DNA of 64,000 bases, taken from an uncultured Methanolobus sp. GTDB taxonomy: Archaea; Halobacteriota; Methanosarcinia; Methanosarcinales; Methanosarcinaceae. Positions 56,110 to 64,000 of the stretch are shown piece after piece (position 1 is the first letter of the stretch; each line of letters begins with the position of its first letter). The notes beneath the pieces were generated by a model. It made no database searches. It saw only the letters and a list, made by a program, of their open reading frames with translations, and was not told where the DNA came from. The stretch lies in NCBI RefSeq assembly GCF_963665675.1, contig NZ_OY762426.1:2480001-2544000 (forward strand), in the 5' to 3' direction. The translations under genes and the position numbers were made by a program.

Positions 56110-56640
56110 TTAATCTTCAAGGTACTCTACTTTGCATACACAAAAAGCACGATCCAGTATTTTGCTGACCTGTTCTTTTGTCATTCTTGCTTTTTCTATT
56201 GCTTCCTTATTATAAACCTTGATATTGTTGACTACTGATTTACTGCCTACATTGTAAACCTGAGCTTCCGCCATCTCGGCCCGGCGTCTGACATAGCTAT
56301 GCCGAAGTATGCCAAGAACACTTACAAGAGCAGGGTAGTTCCATGGGTCATCTGACTCTCCTTTTAGTTTATTGACATAATTCATCAGTTCGGTGAACTG
56401 CGGAGGAGTTTCACTACCATGAATGTGAATGAAATCTATTAGTTCGTTTCCAAAAGGACAAATTGGCAGATAGTTTACGTCATCTTCCCAGGCTCCTTCA
56501 AACCCCGGGCCTTCTATCTCAGCCAGTTTGGTGCCAAGGGTAGTGATCCATTCATAGGTTTTTTCAACTCCTGATATGTCCACCATTTCGACTATTCCAA
56601 ATAAAAATGCTTTAGGAAGTATATTCTTTAATCTGATCAT
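56110..56640 (-). CDS. Conserved-looking protein of unknown function in the glucoside operon
   Basis: 176 residues from the ATG at 56640, which follows GGTGGG; an in-frame start four codons upstream is possible. No known domain is recognised. Visible features are an aromatic N-terminal half (YEWITTLGTKLAEIEGPGFEGAW), a cysteine in LPICPFGNELIDF, a short RHSYVRRRAEM basic helix and a C-terminal CVCK. No signal peptide or membrane helix is present, so it is probably cytoplasmic. It is the first gene of the operon leading to the GH15-like hydrolase, gpgS and glgP and may regulate or assist them; that is inference only. Confidence 0.7.
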   Translation of the reverse strand: MIRLKNILPKAFLFGIVEMVDISGVEKTYEWITTLGTKLAEIEGPGFEGAWEDDVNYLPICPFGNELIDFIHIHGSETPPQFTELMNYVNKLKGESDDPWNYPALVSVLGILRHSYVRRRAEMAEAQVYNVGSKSVVNNIKVYNKEAIEKARMTKEQVSKILDRAFCVCKVEYLED

Positions 56641-56922
56641 GTTTAATCCCACCCTCCTTGGTGATTGTGGCGCTATATTTTCTTAAAGTTAAAACTATAG
56701 CATGATATATTCCATGTACAGTTTGTTTGCGTCTCCCAATTACATAGTTTGTTTTGTGAGTATAAATAATTTTGAGTCGATAATTTTGAGTCAATGTGAA
56801 AGAGTTCATACAATTTCCAAGATGTTAATTATGCTTTTACTGTCTTTTACAGTCGCTTGAATTTAATAGTGAAAAATCCAATTATTCTATGAAATTTGAG
56901 GTTACTCAAAAGAGGTATGAAA

Positions 56923-57525
56923 ATGGAATTCAAAGAACTGACAACAGCAAGATATGCCAGCAGAAAATACACTGACAGAAGGATAGATGATGAGTCTATA
57001 GAAATCATAAAGGAAATGGTAAGGAACAGTCCATCTGCTGTTAATGTTCAGCCATGGAAGATCAAGATATTAAATGATGGTGAACTCAAAGGCAAGCTTG
57101 CTCCTTATGTATTTGGCGGACAGACACAGGTTCCAAGTTGTTCACACTTGATGGTTTTATGTGCAAATACTGACTGGGAAAGCCATATTGAAGCAAATAT
57201 TGCTTGCATGAAGCAAGCGCAGGTGCCGGAACAGAACATAAAATACTATCAGATGGCGGTTGATGGCATGTTCGGTCGCATATCTGCCGATGAGAAACTT
57301 GCAGAAGCTGAAAAGAATGTTTATATTGCGGCAGCATCTGCTGTATTTGGAGCTAAATCACTGGGTATTGACTCATGTATAATACAGGGATTTGATGTAG
57401 ATGAGATCAGTAATATCCTTGATCTGCCATCAAATATTACGCCGACATTGCTAGTAACTCTGGGTTATGCCGCAGACAGTCCGACACCAAAGAGCAGACT
57501 TCCGGAAGATGAAATATTCTTCTGA
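56923..57525 (+). CDS. Nitroreductase-family flavoprotein
   Basis: 200 residues from the ATG at 56923, which has AGAGGT at 6-nt spacing; two upstream in-frame ATGs are less well placed. Family motifs are TARYASRKYTDRRID with the FMN-contacting Arg and Ser, NSPSAVNVQPWKI, AAASAVFGAKSLGIDSC and a final PTLLVTLGYAAD. These enzymes are FMN-dependent, usually dimeric, and reduce nitro compounds, quinones or flavins with NAD(P)H. The substrate in this methanogen is unknown. It diverges from the glucoside operon and converges with gpgP, with a MITE-like repeat between. Confidence 0.87.
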   Translation: MEFKELTTARYASRKYTDRRIDDESIEIIKEMVRNSPSAVNVQPWKIKILNDGELKGKLAPYVFGGQTQVPSCSHLMVLCANTDWESHIEANIACMKQAQVPEQNIKYYQMAVDGMFGRISADEKLAEAEKNVYIAAASAVFGAKSLGIDSCIIQGFDVDEISNILDLPSNITPTLLVTLGYAADSPTPKSRLPEDEIFF

Positions 57526-57559
57526 GCAGACTGCTAATCTATTTTTGTTTTTTTTGTCC

Positions 57560-57892
57560 GTAGAAATCCTGTTTTCTTGTTATTAGTGACACAAACATTG
57601 CTCTTTTTCATGTCCACAAAAACGACCTGTAATCTAAAAACAAAGTATCCATCCGCCGAAGGCGGCACATTTCGATGCTGCCACACAGAAGCTTATTACA
57701 AAAACGATTGTATTTATAGAGAGAATTCTACATGAGTCCTGGGAGGAAAGTACAAGGTATTTACAGATTATTCTGCTTTTTATTGTGGGAAAACACCGGC
57801 TTCGCCGGACTCTTCGGGATCAATCAAACTATTCATGACTTACCATTAATCTGTTTACAAACTATCTTAGTGTTTAATGGCAGGAATTCTAC
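57560..57892 (+). repeat. MITE-like repeat, copy D (complete)
   Basis: A 333-bp non-coding element filling the gap between nitroreductase and gpgP, the reference orientation for the family. The ends GTAGAAATCCTG (57560-57571) and CAGGAATTCTAC (57881-57892) form an 11/12 inverted repeat. Inside are two GC-rich hairpins, CCGCC-GAA-GGCGG (57653-57665) and CCGGC-TTC-GCCGG (57796-57808). A further ATTCTACATGAG motif occurs in the middle. It aligns with copy A over its full length, in inverted orientation relative to the window. No conserved reading frame is present. It could also serve as a bidirectional terminator between convergent genes. Confidence 0.82.
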
Positions 57893-57940
57893 AAAGCCTA
57901 TTTTTGTATTCACAAAAGAAAAATCCAATATCTTCAATTT

Positions 57941-58744
57941 TCATCCCAATAGTCCTGAAATTGCCATGTTCCATCCAACAGGACCAATGCCTTCAACTTT
58001 GTTGACCTTTGCATCCGTTATTTTTGGGTCATGCTTGCCGTTATGCTTCTGTACCAAAAACGGTATGTCAACTGTTTTGAGCATTGGATAGTCGTTAAGG
58101 CTATCTCCGAGACCCACTGTTTTTACATCGTTGTATTGCTTGCGATAAATTTGTGTGAGGATACTGACTGCTTTTCCCTTGTCGTTGTCCCCGATTATGT
58201 GCCAGTACCTGCCACCACGGGTGTAATTCAAGCCGTTTGCCTGTATCTTATTGGTGAGTGTTTCAGCATCCTTTTCATCACCATCAAGTTTGAAAGCTTC
58301 ATCATACTCCCTCTGCTTCGCAAGACATGCAGATTTAATGTCAAGACCTGTATCTTCACTGACCCCTTCATCTGTCATATCACCAAAACCGGTTATTGAA
58401 AGGTCTTCTGATGCTGCAATGTTCAGCAGAACGTTTCTCAGCAGGTTATAATCCGTGCCAAGTTCAATTATATCATACTTCTCTGTTGACCCGGAAGATA
58501 CATAATCCACGTCAAAATAGCCATGGGGGATAAAAATTGCTCCACCGTTCTCTGATATGAAAGGATGCCCTGTGTTCAGTTCATCCACATAAACTTCTAT
58601 CTCAGCCCTGGTCTTACTTGTACAGAATACAAGCGGTATTCCCTTTTCTTTTAGCATATTGATGGCTGGCATTGCAGCTTCATATGAGTATGTGTCATGA
58701 TCTACCAGCGTGCCGTCCAGATCTGTAAAAATGATGTATTGCAT
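57941..58744 (-). CDS. gpgP: Glucosyl-3-phosphoglycerate phosphatase (HAD-IIB, MPGP family)
   Basis: 267 residues. HAD motif I is TDLDGTLVDHD with the nucleophile D8 and acid D10. Motif II is PLVFCTSKTRAE, motif III includes the Lys in NDKGKAVSIL, and motif IV is GLGDSLNDYPML. The cap contains the FISENGGAIFIPHGYF segment typical of mannosyl- and glucosyl-3-phosphoglycerate phosphatases. Because gpgS lies nearby, I assign the glucosyl form: it would remove the phosphate from glucosyl-3-phosphoglycerate to yield glucosylglycerate, a compatible solute. The mannosyl enzyme cannot be excluded from sequence alone. It is separated from gpgS by the nitroreductase and is transcribed on its own. Confidence 0.85.
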   Translation of the reverse strand: MQYIIFTDLDGTLVDHDTYSYEAAMPAINMLKEKGIPLVFCTSKTRAEIEVYVDELNTGHPFISENGGAIFIPHGYFDVDYVSSGSTEKYDIIELGTDYNLLRNVLLNIAASEDLSITGFGDMTDEGVSEDTGLDIKSACLAKQREYDEAFKLDGDEKDAETLTNKIQANGLNYTRGGRYWHIIGDNDKGKAVSILTQIYRKQYNDVKTVGLGDSLNDYPMLKTVDIPFLVQKHNGKHDPKITDAKVNKVEGIGPVGWNMAISGLLG

Positions 58745-58836
58745 TGTACTACTCCCTTAAATGATGCTGGTAGTAATTTGTTGGTGATGGGTTTTATAGT
58801 GTTTGGATAAAGGAATGTAAGAATAATTTTAGGATA

Positions 58837-59625
58837 TTATTTTATACTTTCTAAATTTTTGGAGTTAAATGAAGATTTTAGTTTGTTTGCAGGTATTTTT
58901 TTGTAACTCTGAATTACATATGGACCGTAAACCTCACACCATCCCCAATATAATGCAATAATCAAGGCATATAGATCAAAGATTTTACCAAGTACTTTTT
59001 CTATAGGGTATTTCTTTTGAGATCCATCGTCTTGTATCCAAATAATATGGTTTTCACCTATGACATATGATTCATGAGCAATGGCATTTCTTAATTGTCC
59101 ATTCATAGATTTGAATAATTTTTTTGTATTCATGTCAAAATAACGGAATGACTTTGAGATATCCGACCATTCGAGGTTCTTTTTCCTTTCAGCTTTCCAT
59201 AAATGCATAAAATTAGGATTCAGCATTTTCAAAACAGCTTCAAACATCATTTTGTATTTGTTGAGTATATCAAAGATATCATCACGTGAAAATGAATCAT
59301 ATTGTTGTTTTGGCAAAGCTATTTGCAACTGATATATTTTAGATGGAATAACCAATGCGTCCATTAAGTTAAGATTTAATTTCCCTGTTCTTTTATGCAG
59401 AAGTTCATTCCAAAACAAAACTGAAGGCTCTTTCTTTGATAAAAAGTTTTTATCTTCAATTATTGGCTTGTCGCCTATTTTGAAGTCAGGCAAATGTAAA
59501 TGAAAATTATTAAGAGATTTTTCAGTAATCTCTATAAGATGTATCTTAAACAAATAATGGGGTTCTGACTTTAGTTTTTTTAATTGATTTATTGTATTAT
59601 TATATTCGTCAATTAAAAAATCCAT
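58837..59625 (-). CDS. HEPN-like protein of unknown function, probably horizontally acquired
   Basis: 262 residues, Lys-, Asn- and Ile-rich with AT-rich codons unlike the flanking genes. The protein is predicted to be mostly helical. Near residue 182 the motif RNAIAH (R-x4-H, preceded by NGQL) matches the signature of HEPN domains, which act as RNases in many toxin-antitoxin, abortive-infection and CRISPR systems. No antitoxin-like gene lies next to it, and the domain may be non-catalytic. No other family is recognised. It stands alone between gpgP and the F430 operon on the same strand, with 92 bp before gpgP and 57 bp to the cfbB stop. Accessory or defence function is a suggestion only. Confidence 0.6.
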   Translation of the reverse strand: MDFLIDEYNNTINQLKKLKSEPHYLFKIHLIEITEKSLNNFHLHLPDFKIGDKPIIEDKNFLSKKEPSVLFWNELLHKRTGKLNLNLMDALVIPSKIYQLQIALPKQQYDSFSRDDIFDILNKYKMMFEAVLKMLNPNFMHLWKAERKKNLEWSDISKSFRYFDMNTKKLFKSMNGQLRNAIAHESYVIGENHIIWIQDDGSQKKYPIEKVLGKIFDLYALIIALYWGWCEVYGPYVIQSYKKIPANKLKSSFNSKNLESIK

Positions 59626-59682
59626 AATAAAGTGAATGTAAAAAGAAGTTAAAAGGATTTCTGTATGTAGGCCTAATTATGT

Positions 59683-61155
59683 CTATTGTATATTCTCCAT
59701 CACAAAATCCACAAAACTCCCCGCAAATTCCCTGTAAGAACTCGCAACCAGATGCGCATAGCATCCAAGTGTATTATCAACAGTGAGTCCGTCCCAGCCA
59801 TCAATGATTCCGGTTCCGCGGGAGAGTTTAATGGCAAACTCCGCATCTTTTGGAATCTCTGTAACTTCGGAATGATGGAATTCATGGCCACGGAAAGAGT
59901 TTCCTGTTTTGCCAATAACTGAATCCATTGCAAGTTCGCCAATATTGTAACTGACCACACGTTTGTGACCCATAAGCGTATGTCCAGGGAGAGCACCAAC
60001 CATGTCGTGGGTGGATTCAGGCATTTCTGCCATATTATGGGCTCCTTTGCCTTTTACTCCGGTGCTGAGTTTCTCGGTCAGGTACATCAGGCCGCCACAT
60101 TCCGCATAGATTGGCATACCGGAGCGTGATGCATCAAGAATATCCTCACGCATTGAAACATTATTCTCAAGTTCTGCGGCGAAAAGTTCGGGATAACCGC
60201 CGCCAAGGTAGAGTCCGTCAACACAGGGCAGTTTGCTGTCGTGAATCGGGCTGAAGTATTTGATATCCGCTCCTGCCATTTCAAGCAGTTCAAGGTTATC
60301 ATGATAATAGAAATTAAAAGCCTCATCAAGGGCGACACCAATTACAGGACGCCCACCTTCAATCTCGCGTGGAGAGAAAACGGTTTTTGAAGGACGTTCA
60401 AGTTCCGGAGCTGCGTGTGCCATTTCCAGAAGCCTGTCTATCTGGATTCCATCCTTGATCTTGTTCTTGATAAATTCGATTCTCTCATCGTAATTATCGG
60501 CACGGCGACGTTCTTCTATTGCAGGAACAAGACCTAGATGCCTCATTGATATTTTCATTGAGTTATTGCGGTGAATTACACCAATAACTGGAATACCTGT
60601 GTAATGTTCAATAGCTTCAGTTGCTTTTTTAGTGTGTCTTGGACCGCCAATGTTGTTGAGGATTACGCCAACGATATTCACGTCCTTGTCAAAATCCTTG
60701 AATCCATTAACAAGGGCAGCAGCTGAGCGTGTAATGCTCCTTGCATTGACAATAAGAATAACAGAACAATTCAGAATCTTTGCAATCTGTGCAGTGCTGC
60801 CTGTATCTGTAAAGCTGTCAAAACCCTCGAACAGGCCACGGACACCTTCGATGATTGCGATATCAGCATCTTCATCAACTTCTGCACCGTGAATGAAAAC
60901 ATCCCTGACACCTTCCTCATCCATGAGGAATCCATCAATATTACGTGCCCTGCGTCCGGTAATTTCAGAATAGTAACTCGGATCGATGTAATCCAGTCCT
61001 ACTTTATATGGCTGGACTTTGTATCCGGCTTCAGTAAGGGCTGCAAGCAGGCCAATAGTAATGGTAGTTTTACCGGAGGATGAACTCCCGGCTGACAGGA
61101 GTATTCTTGGGATTTCTTTTTTCCCAGAGGGTTGAGGAGTGCCTGACATTTTCAT
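59683..61155 (-). CDS. cfbB: Ni-sirohydrochlorin a,c-diamide synthase CfbB
   Basis: About 490 residues, related to cobyrinate a,c-diamide synthase CbiA/CobB. The N-terminal P-loop domain starts ILLSAGSSSSGKTTITIG and includes YKVGLDYIDPSYYSE and the IIEGVRGLFEGFD segment. The C-terminal class I glutamine amidotransferase-like domain has LYLGGGYPELFAAELE and YAECGGLMYL with the catalytic cysteine. Because cfbC and cfbD are directly upstream, this copy amidates the acetate side chains of Ni-sirohydrochlorin in F430 synthesis, using glutamine and ATP. ATG at 61155 or 61149, or TTG at 61158, are possible starts; AAGGT lies just upstream. It begins 6 bp after the cfbC stop and ends the operon. Confidence 0.92.
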   Translation of the reverse strand: MKMSGTPQPSGKKEIPRILLSAGSSSSGKTTITIGLLAALTEAGYKVQPYKVGLDYIDPSYYSEITGRRARNIDGFLMDEEGVRDVFIHGAEVDEDADIAIIEGVRGLFEGFDSFTDTGSTAQIAKILNCSVILIVNARSITRSAAALVNGFKDFDKDVNIVGVILNNIGGPRHTKKATEAIEHYTGIPVIGVIHRNNSMKISMRHLGLVPAIEERRRADNYDERIEFIKNKIKDGIQIDRLLEMAHAAPELERPSKTVFSPREIEGGRPVIGVALDEAFNFYYHDNLELLEMAGADIKYFSPIHDSKLPCVDGLYLGGGYPELFAAELENNVSMREDILDASRSGMPIYAECGGLMYLTEKLSTGVKGKGAHNMAEMPESTHDMVGALPGHTLMGHKRVVSYNIGELAMDSVIGKTGNSFRGHEFHHSEVTEIPKDAEFAIKLSRGTGIIDGWDGLTVDNTLGCYAHLVASSYREFAGSFVDFVMENIQ

Positions 61156-61161
61156 CAAACC

Positions 61162-61953
61162 TTAACGTGTAAGTTCACGCAGTCTTTCATCTTCAAGTGA
61201 TGAAGGCAGTACGGAACTGTCGTTTGACATAATAGCATGTGCAAGTTCACGATAGACGCCTGCAACAGGTGAATCTGGAGCTTTTTCAAGCACTGAGAAA
61301 CCATCCCTCTCACAATCCTGCACGATCTGCTCCTTTGGAATAAAAGCCATGAGCTTGCTTCCTATTTCCTCGGAGAACTTCCTTACTATTGCCTCTTCCC
61401 TTGTGACACTTCTGGAATTGCAGATTATGCCGGAAAGCGGAGTATCTATTTTGGCAAGTCCCTTGCATATGTTATTTGCAGCATAGAGTGGCATGTATTC
61501 GCCTGATGTCAGAATATAGGCTTCGTTAACAAGCCCCTTACGTATTGGTGCTACAAATCCACCGCATACGATATCTCCGGGTACATCGTAGATGATGAGG
61601 TCCATATCATCAATGGATTTACATACCTTCCTCAATCTCTGTATGGCAACAATGATGCCGCGTCCTGCACATCCTATTCCAGGCTCGGGTCCACCGACTT
61701 CAACGCATTTCACGCCTTTGTAACCTTCATGGACAATGTCCTCTTCATTGACATCAATTTTCTGTCGTAGAAGGTCAAGGATAGTTTGTATTCTCTTACC
61801 GCCAAGAAGTGTAATGGATGAATCACTCTTAGGATCACATCCGATTATCATTACTTTGTAACCTTCATCGGCACATGCGGCTGCAACATTGGAAGCTGTG
61901 CTGGATTTTCCAATCCCGCCTTTTCCATAAATGGCTATTCTTTTCTGTTCCAT
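61162..61953 (-). CDS. cfbC: F430 reductive cyclase component CfbC (NifH-like)
   Basis: 263 residues, homologous to nitrogenase iron protein NifH. The Walker A motif is [14 protein letters not shown]. The two cysteines that hold the [4Fe-4S] cluster between subunits lie in GIGCAGRG and [10 protein letters not shown], and switch II is DVPGDIV. The dimer hydrolyses ATP to pass electrons to CfbD, which reduces and cyclises Ni-sirohydrochlorin a,c-diamide to 15,17(3)-seco-F430-17(3)-acid. It overlaps cfbD by one base and cfbB follows closely. True nitrogenase is excluded by the short length of the partner and by the cfb context. Confidence 0.95.
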   Translation of the reverse strand: MEQKRIAIYGKGGIGKSSTASNVAAACADEGYKVMIIGCDPKSDSSITLLGGKRIQTILDLLRQKIDVNEEDIVHEGYKGVKCVEVGGPEPGIGCAGRGIIVAIQRLRKVCKSIDDMDLIIYDVPGDIVCGGFVAPIRKGLVNEAYILTSGEYMPLYAANNICKGLAKIDTPLSGIICNSRSVTREEAIVRKFSEEIGSKLMAFIPKEQIVQDCERDGFSVLEKAPDSPVAGVYRELAHAIMSNDSSVLPSSLEDERLRELTR

Positions 61954-63083
61954 CAGGCTTCCTCCACGTTTTGCATATCTTTTGCAACCTCACGCATTGT
62001 TGCACCGAACTCAGACTCAACAATGTTGCTTACTCCAAGTGTTTTAGGATGCAGATCAATTTCCACAATGACATTTGAGTGTCCCATATCCTTGAGAGGG
62101 TGCACCTGCCTCGGTCCATTGGTTACGGAAATTACATCCATGTTCTGAAGCTCATCCATTGGTATGGCATGTGGGACGCCGGTAATTACTGCAAAATCAA
62201 ACTCACTGTACTTTTCAGCTATGATTTTGCTGACTTTTTCGCCTGTGATCGGATATTCATCCATACCACCGATCATTTCGTGAATCTCAATTCCTTTTTC
62301 CCTGAAATCATTCATGATGCTTGAAGCATGGTGACGTACACGTGGCAGACCAAGAGCATCATCCACATTTGCCATGTTGATCACATTGTCAGAAACACCA
62401 AGCTGTTCAGCTACTTCATTGATAGCAACGGTGATATCTGCAAACATGTAACCGGTTTCCTTCTTGGCATTCATGATAGTCAGGCATTTCTTACCTTCTT
62501 TCAGGTAATTGATTACTTTTTCAGCAACCTTATATTTCAGATCCCCCCGTGAAGGGACAAGATATTCCTTACTTGCTGCACCGTGACGTTTCTCAACATT
62601 GGTTGCCTCCGTAAGCAGGACTTTCTGCCTCTCAAGTTCCTCGTTAGTAATTACACCTGCATCACATGCAGATTCAAGGGCAATGAGGACTCCTTTGGTG
62701 TTGTTAGGGTATCCTGCATGCACTTCTACGCCTATGACAGGTACGTCAAGATTTGCGTCCCTCACCGGTTCACTGAGTTCCTCACCGATGATCATACTGA
62801 CACAAGTTCCCACAACGCCGATGAGTTTTGGATTGAACATCTCGTTGACCTTGAGAAGCAGGGTTGAAAGTTCTTCACGTCCTCCGAAAACAAAGCCGTT
62901 CTCATCAAGGGCTGTTGTTACAACATGAATACCATCTTCCTCAAGCAGCCTTGCATGTTTGAATGAGCAGCCTGGCGGACCGTGGAGTATTGCAACATCA
63001 ACATTCAGGTCACGCAGTGTGTATAAAGCAGCCACAATGGAACTGGGCCGCGGGTGTATTATAGAAATATCTTTTTCAGCCAT
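61953..63083 (-). CDS. cfbD: F430 reductive cyclase component CfbD (NifD-like)
   Basis: 376 residues, a reduced homologue of nitrogenase NifD/NflD. Conserved parts are [16 protein letters not shown] near the N-terminus, [15 protein letters not shown] with a cluster-binding Cys, [16 protein letters not shown] and the [16 protein letters not shown] segment. A second substrate-binding half ends in [13 protein letters not shown]. It receives electrons from CfbC and performs the six-electron reduction and ring closure that builds the F430 skeleton of methyl-CoM reductase's coenzyme. It is smaller than nitrogenase NifD (about 480 residues or more), as expected for CfbD. The gene lies 157 bp downstream of cfbE, which probably allows a separate promoter. 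Confidence 0.95.
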   Translation of the reverse strand: MAEKDISIIHPRPSSIVAALYTLRDLNVDVAILHGPPGCSFKHARLLEEDGIHVVTTALDENGFVFGGREELSTLLLKVNEMFNPKLIGVVGTCVSMIIGEELSEPVRDANLDVPVIGVEVHAGYPNNTKGVLIALESACDAGVITNEELERQKVLLTEATNVEKRHGAASKEYLVPSRGDLKYKVAEKVINYLKEGKKCLTIMNAKKETGYMFADITVAINEVAEQLGVSDNVINMANVDDALGLPRVRHHASSIMNDFREKGIEIHEMIGGMDEYPITGEKVSKIIAEKYSEFDFAVITGVPHAIPMDELQNMDVISVTNGPRQVHPLKDMGHSNVIVEIDLHPKTLGVSNIVESEFGATMREVAKDMQNVEEA

Positions 63084-63240
63084 ATTTATCCCATAAACTT
63101 GGTTGATTCCAGTAGATTATTATAATTTTGTAATTTCGTAATAAATAGTATACTTATTGCAAGTCGGTTTTTCTGCACTATCTATATCTTTATTGTATAA
63201 AAGGACTAATCATAGTCAATAAACAAAGAGTGGATGAATC

Positions 63241-64000
63241 TCATCTGAAGCATTTCACACATGATAGGATTATGTCTTTTTCGGATGCAATTGCTGTAGC
63301 TATTTCCAGTCCCTCTTCCAGTCCACCGGCATAAGTGAACTTGCCATTTCCAATATCATGCATCCTTTTTCCAACAAGTATCAGTCTGGAGAGCTCACCA
63401 CTTCGTCGCATCACAAACTCAGAGACATTTTCAGGTGGAAGTCCTTCACATACCTGTGCAGCCTCTTCGCCAAGTATCATGATTATGCCTGAAATTTCAG
63501 ACTCGGATTTCGATTTGGTTAATGCATAATCAAGAGAACGTTCAGCCGACTTAATATCCATTCCTGAGTTTGAATTATCAATGAGTGTCCTGCCTTCAAG
63601 TTCTTTTTCCTGCATTCTTCCCTGAAGTCCTCCAAAAGAAGCAATAACTTCAATGATTTCCTGTTCAGGAATTCCCATTTTCAAAGCAACTGCAGTTGAT
63701 ACTGCAAAAGCAGTGGCATATGATCTGGAATTATAGTTCTGCGAAAGTGGGCTTGAGAATGTTCCATTTTTGTGATTGAAGGTGACACTTTTGTCATCAA
63801 TGTCAGCCACGGTATCAGCATTCTCATAATCCTTGCCGCAATATTCAGAATCTCCGAATGTAAAACAGGTCCTTCCAAATTTATTTGCCATATCATGGCC
63901 TTTCATGTCTGTTACATTGAGGAAAAAGATCTCTTCCTGTTTAGCATAGGAAAGAACGCTTAATTTCGCATCACTGGCATTTGAAGTTGATGCAGCAATT
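63241..64000 (-). CDS. cfbE: Partial CfbE: Mur ligase-type coenzyme F430 synthetase
   Basis: The C-terminal 253 or so residues of a Mur ligase family protein; the N-terminus lies beyond the right edge. The open frame continues upstream of an internal ATG at 63906 through SNASDAKLSVLSYAKQEEI, so that ATG is not the start. Mur-type features include the central YNSRSYATAFAVSTAVAL region and SFGGLQGRMQ, then TLIDNSNSGMDIKSAERSLDYA and IMILGEEAAQVCEG. In the cfb context it is CfbE, which uses ATP to close the last carbocyclic ring of F430. It begins the operon cfbE-cfbD-cfbC-cfbB, all on the minus strand. Confidence 0.87.
   Translation of the reverse strand, partial: IAASTSNASDAKLSVLSYAKQEEIFFLNVTDMKGHDMANKFGRTCFTFGDSEYCGKDYENADTVADIDDKSVTFNHKNGTFSSPLSQNYNSRSYATAFAVSTAVALKMGIPEQEIIEVIASFGGLQGRMQEKELEGRTLIDNSNSGMDIKSAERSLDYALTKSKSESEISGIIMILGEEAAQVCEGLPPENVSEFVMRRSGELSRLILVGKRMHDIGNGKFTYAGGLEEGLEIATAIASEKDIILSCVKCFR

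Noticed and set aside
57732..58091. A 119-codon plus-strand frame after the nitroreductase
   Set aside because: Half lies in repeat copy D and half runs antisense through gpgP; its sequence resembles no protein.
61162..63083. Nitrogenase genes nifH/nifD
   Set aside because: The NifD-like protein is only 376 residues, there is no nifK, and cfbB and cfbE flank the pair; this is the F430 reductive cyclase.

Overview
The window comes from a methanogenic archaeon of the Methanosarcinaceae, most likely a marine or salt-tolerant methylotrophic genus such as Methanolobus or Methanococcoides. The main evidence is membrane-type heterodisulfide reductase HdrED (found in methanogens with cytochromes), coenzyme F430 genes cfbB-E, a methanogenesis-marker protein, a dihydromethanopterin reductase, archaeal MCM helicase, tRNA-splicing endonuclease and archaeal RNase P RNA. 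Genus assignment is inference: the glucosylglycerate genes resemble those I know from Methanococcoides burtonii.

Layout, left to right. Positions 1-9.7 kb hold a partial membrane protein, a ferredoxin, an MgtC/DUF4010 membrane protein, a two-domain PPK2 polyphosphate kinase, a large soluble PAS/GAF histidine kinase, a CYTH-HD phosphohydrolase-like protein and a GNAT acetyltransferase. At 9.7-19.5 kb is a chemosensory cluster on the minus strand: a short CheR, CheW and two very long cytoplasmic MCPs built from tandem HAMP-like units, one of which carries an 810-bp internal duplication. At 20-25 kb lies pycB-pycA-birA (pyruvate carboxylase plus its biotin ligase) followed by an S-layer-type protein. 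At 25-30 kb a minus-strand informational cluster holds trmJ, mcm, a DUF424 gene and two coiled-coil proteins. At 30-33.5 kb hdrE-hdrD is followed by two DUF116 proteins, then by the RNase P RNA gene on the opposite strand.

At 34-37.6 kb are small genes, a GDT1-type cation transporter and a complete IS5-type element with 21-bp inverted repeats and a TATA target duplication. At 37.8-41.3 kb four plus-strand genes (methanogenesis marker 9, a CitG-like protein, DUF447 and DmrX) look like a tetrahydromethanopterin biosynthesis operon. At 41.3-45.6 kb are PHP, HflX, DUF2209, EndA and a VOC protein. A 2006-residue surface protein fills 45.6-51.6 kb. At 51.7-58.7 kb glucan phosphorylase, glucosyl-3-phosphoglycerate synthase, a GH15-like hydrolase, an unknown protein and the matching phosphatase suggest that storage glucan and the compatible solute glucosylglycerate are handled together. 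An AT-rich HEPN-like protein follows. The window ends in cfbE-cfbD-cfbC-cfbB, which convert Ni-sirohydrochlorin to the F430 precursor.

Between the genes, the clearest unexplained structures are a family of about 330-bp MITE-like elements (two full and two partial copies) with GC-rich hairpins, a 77-nt stem-closed G-rich element at 42.1-42.2 kb, and two genes whose ribosome binding sites point to AUU or AUA initiation codons. No CRISPR array, tRNA or 16S/23S rRNA gene was seen.
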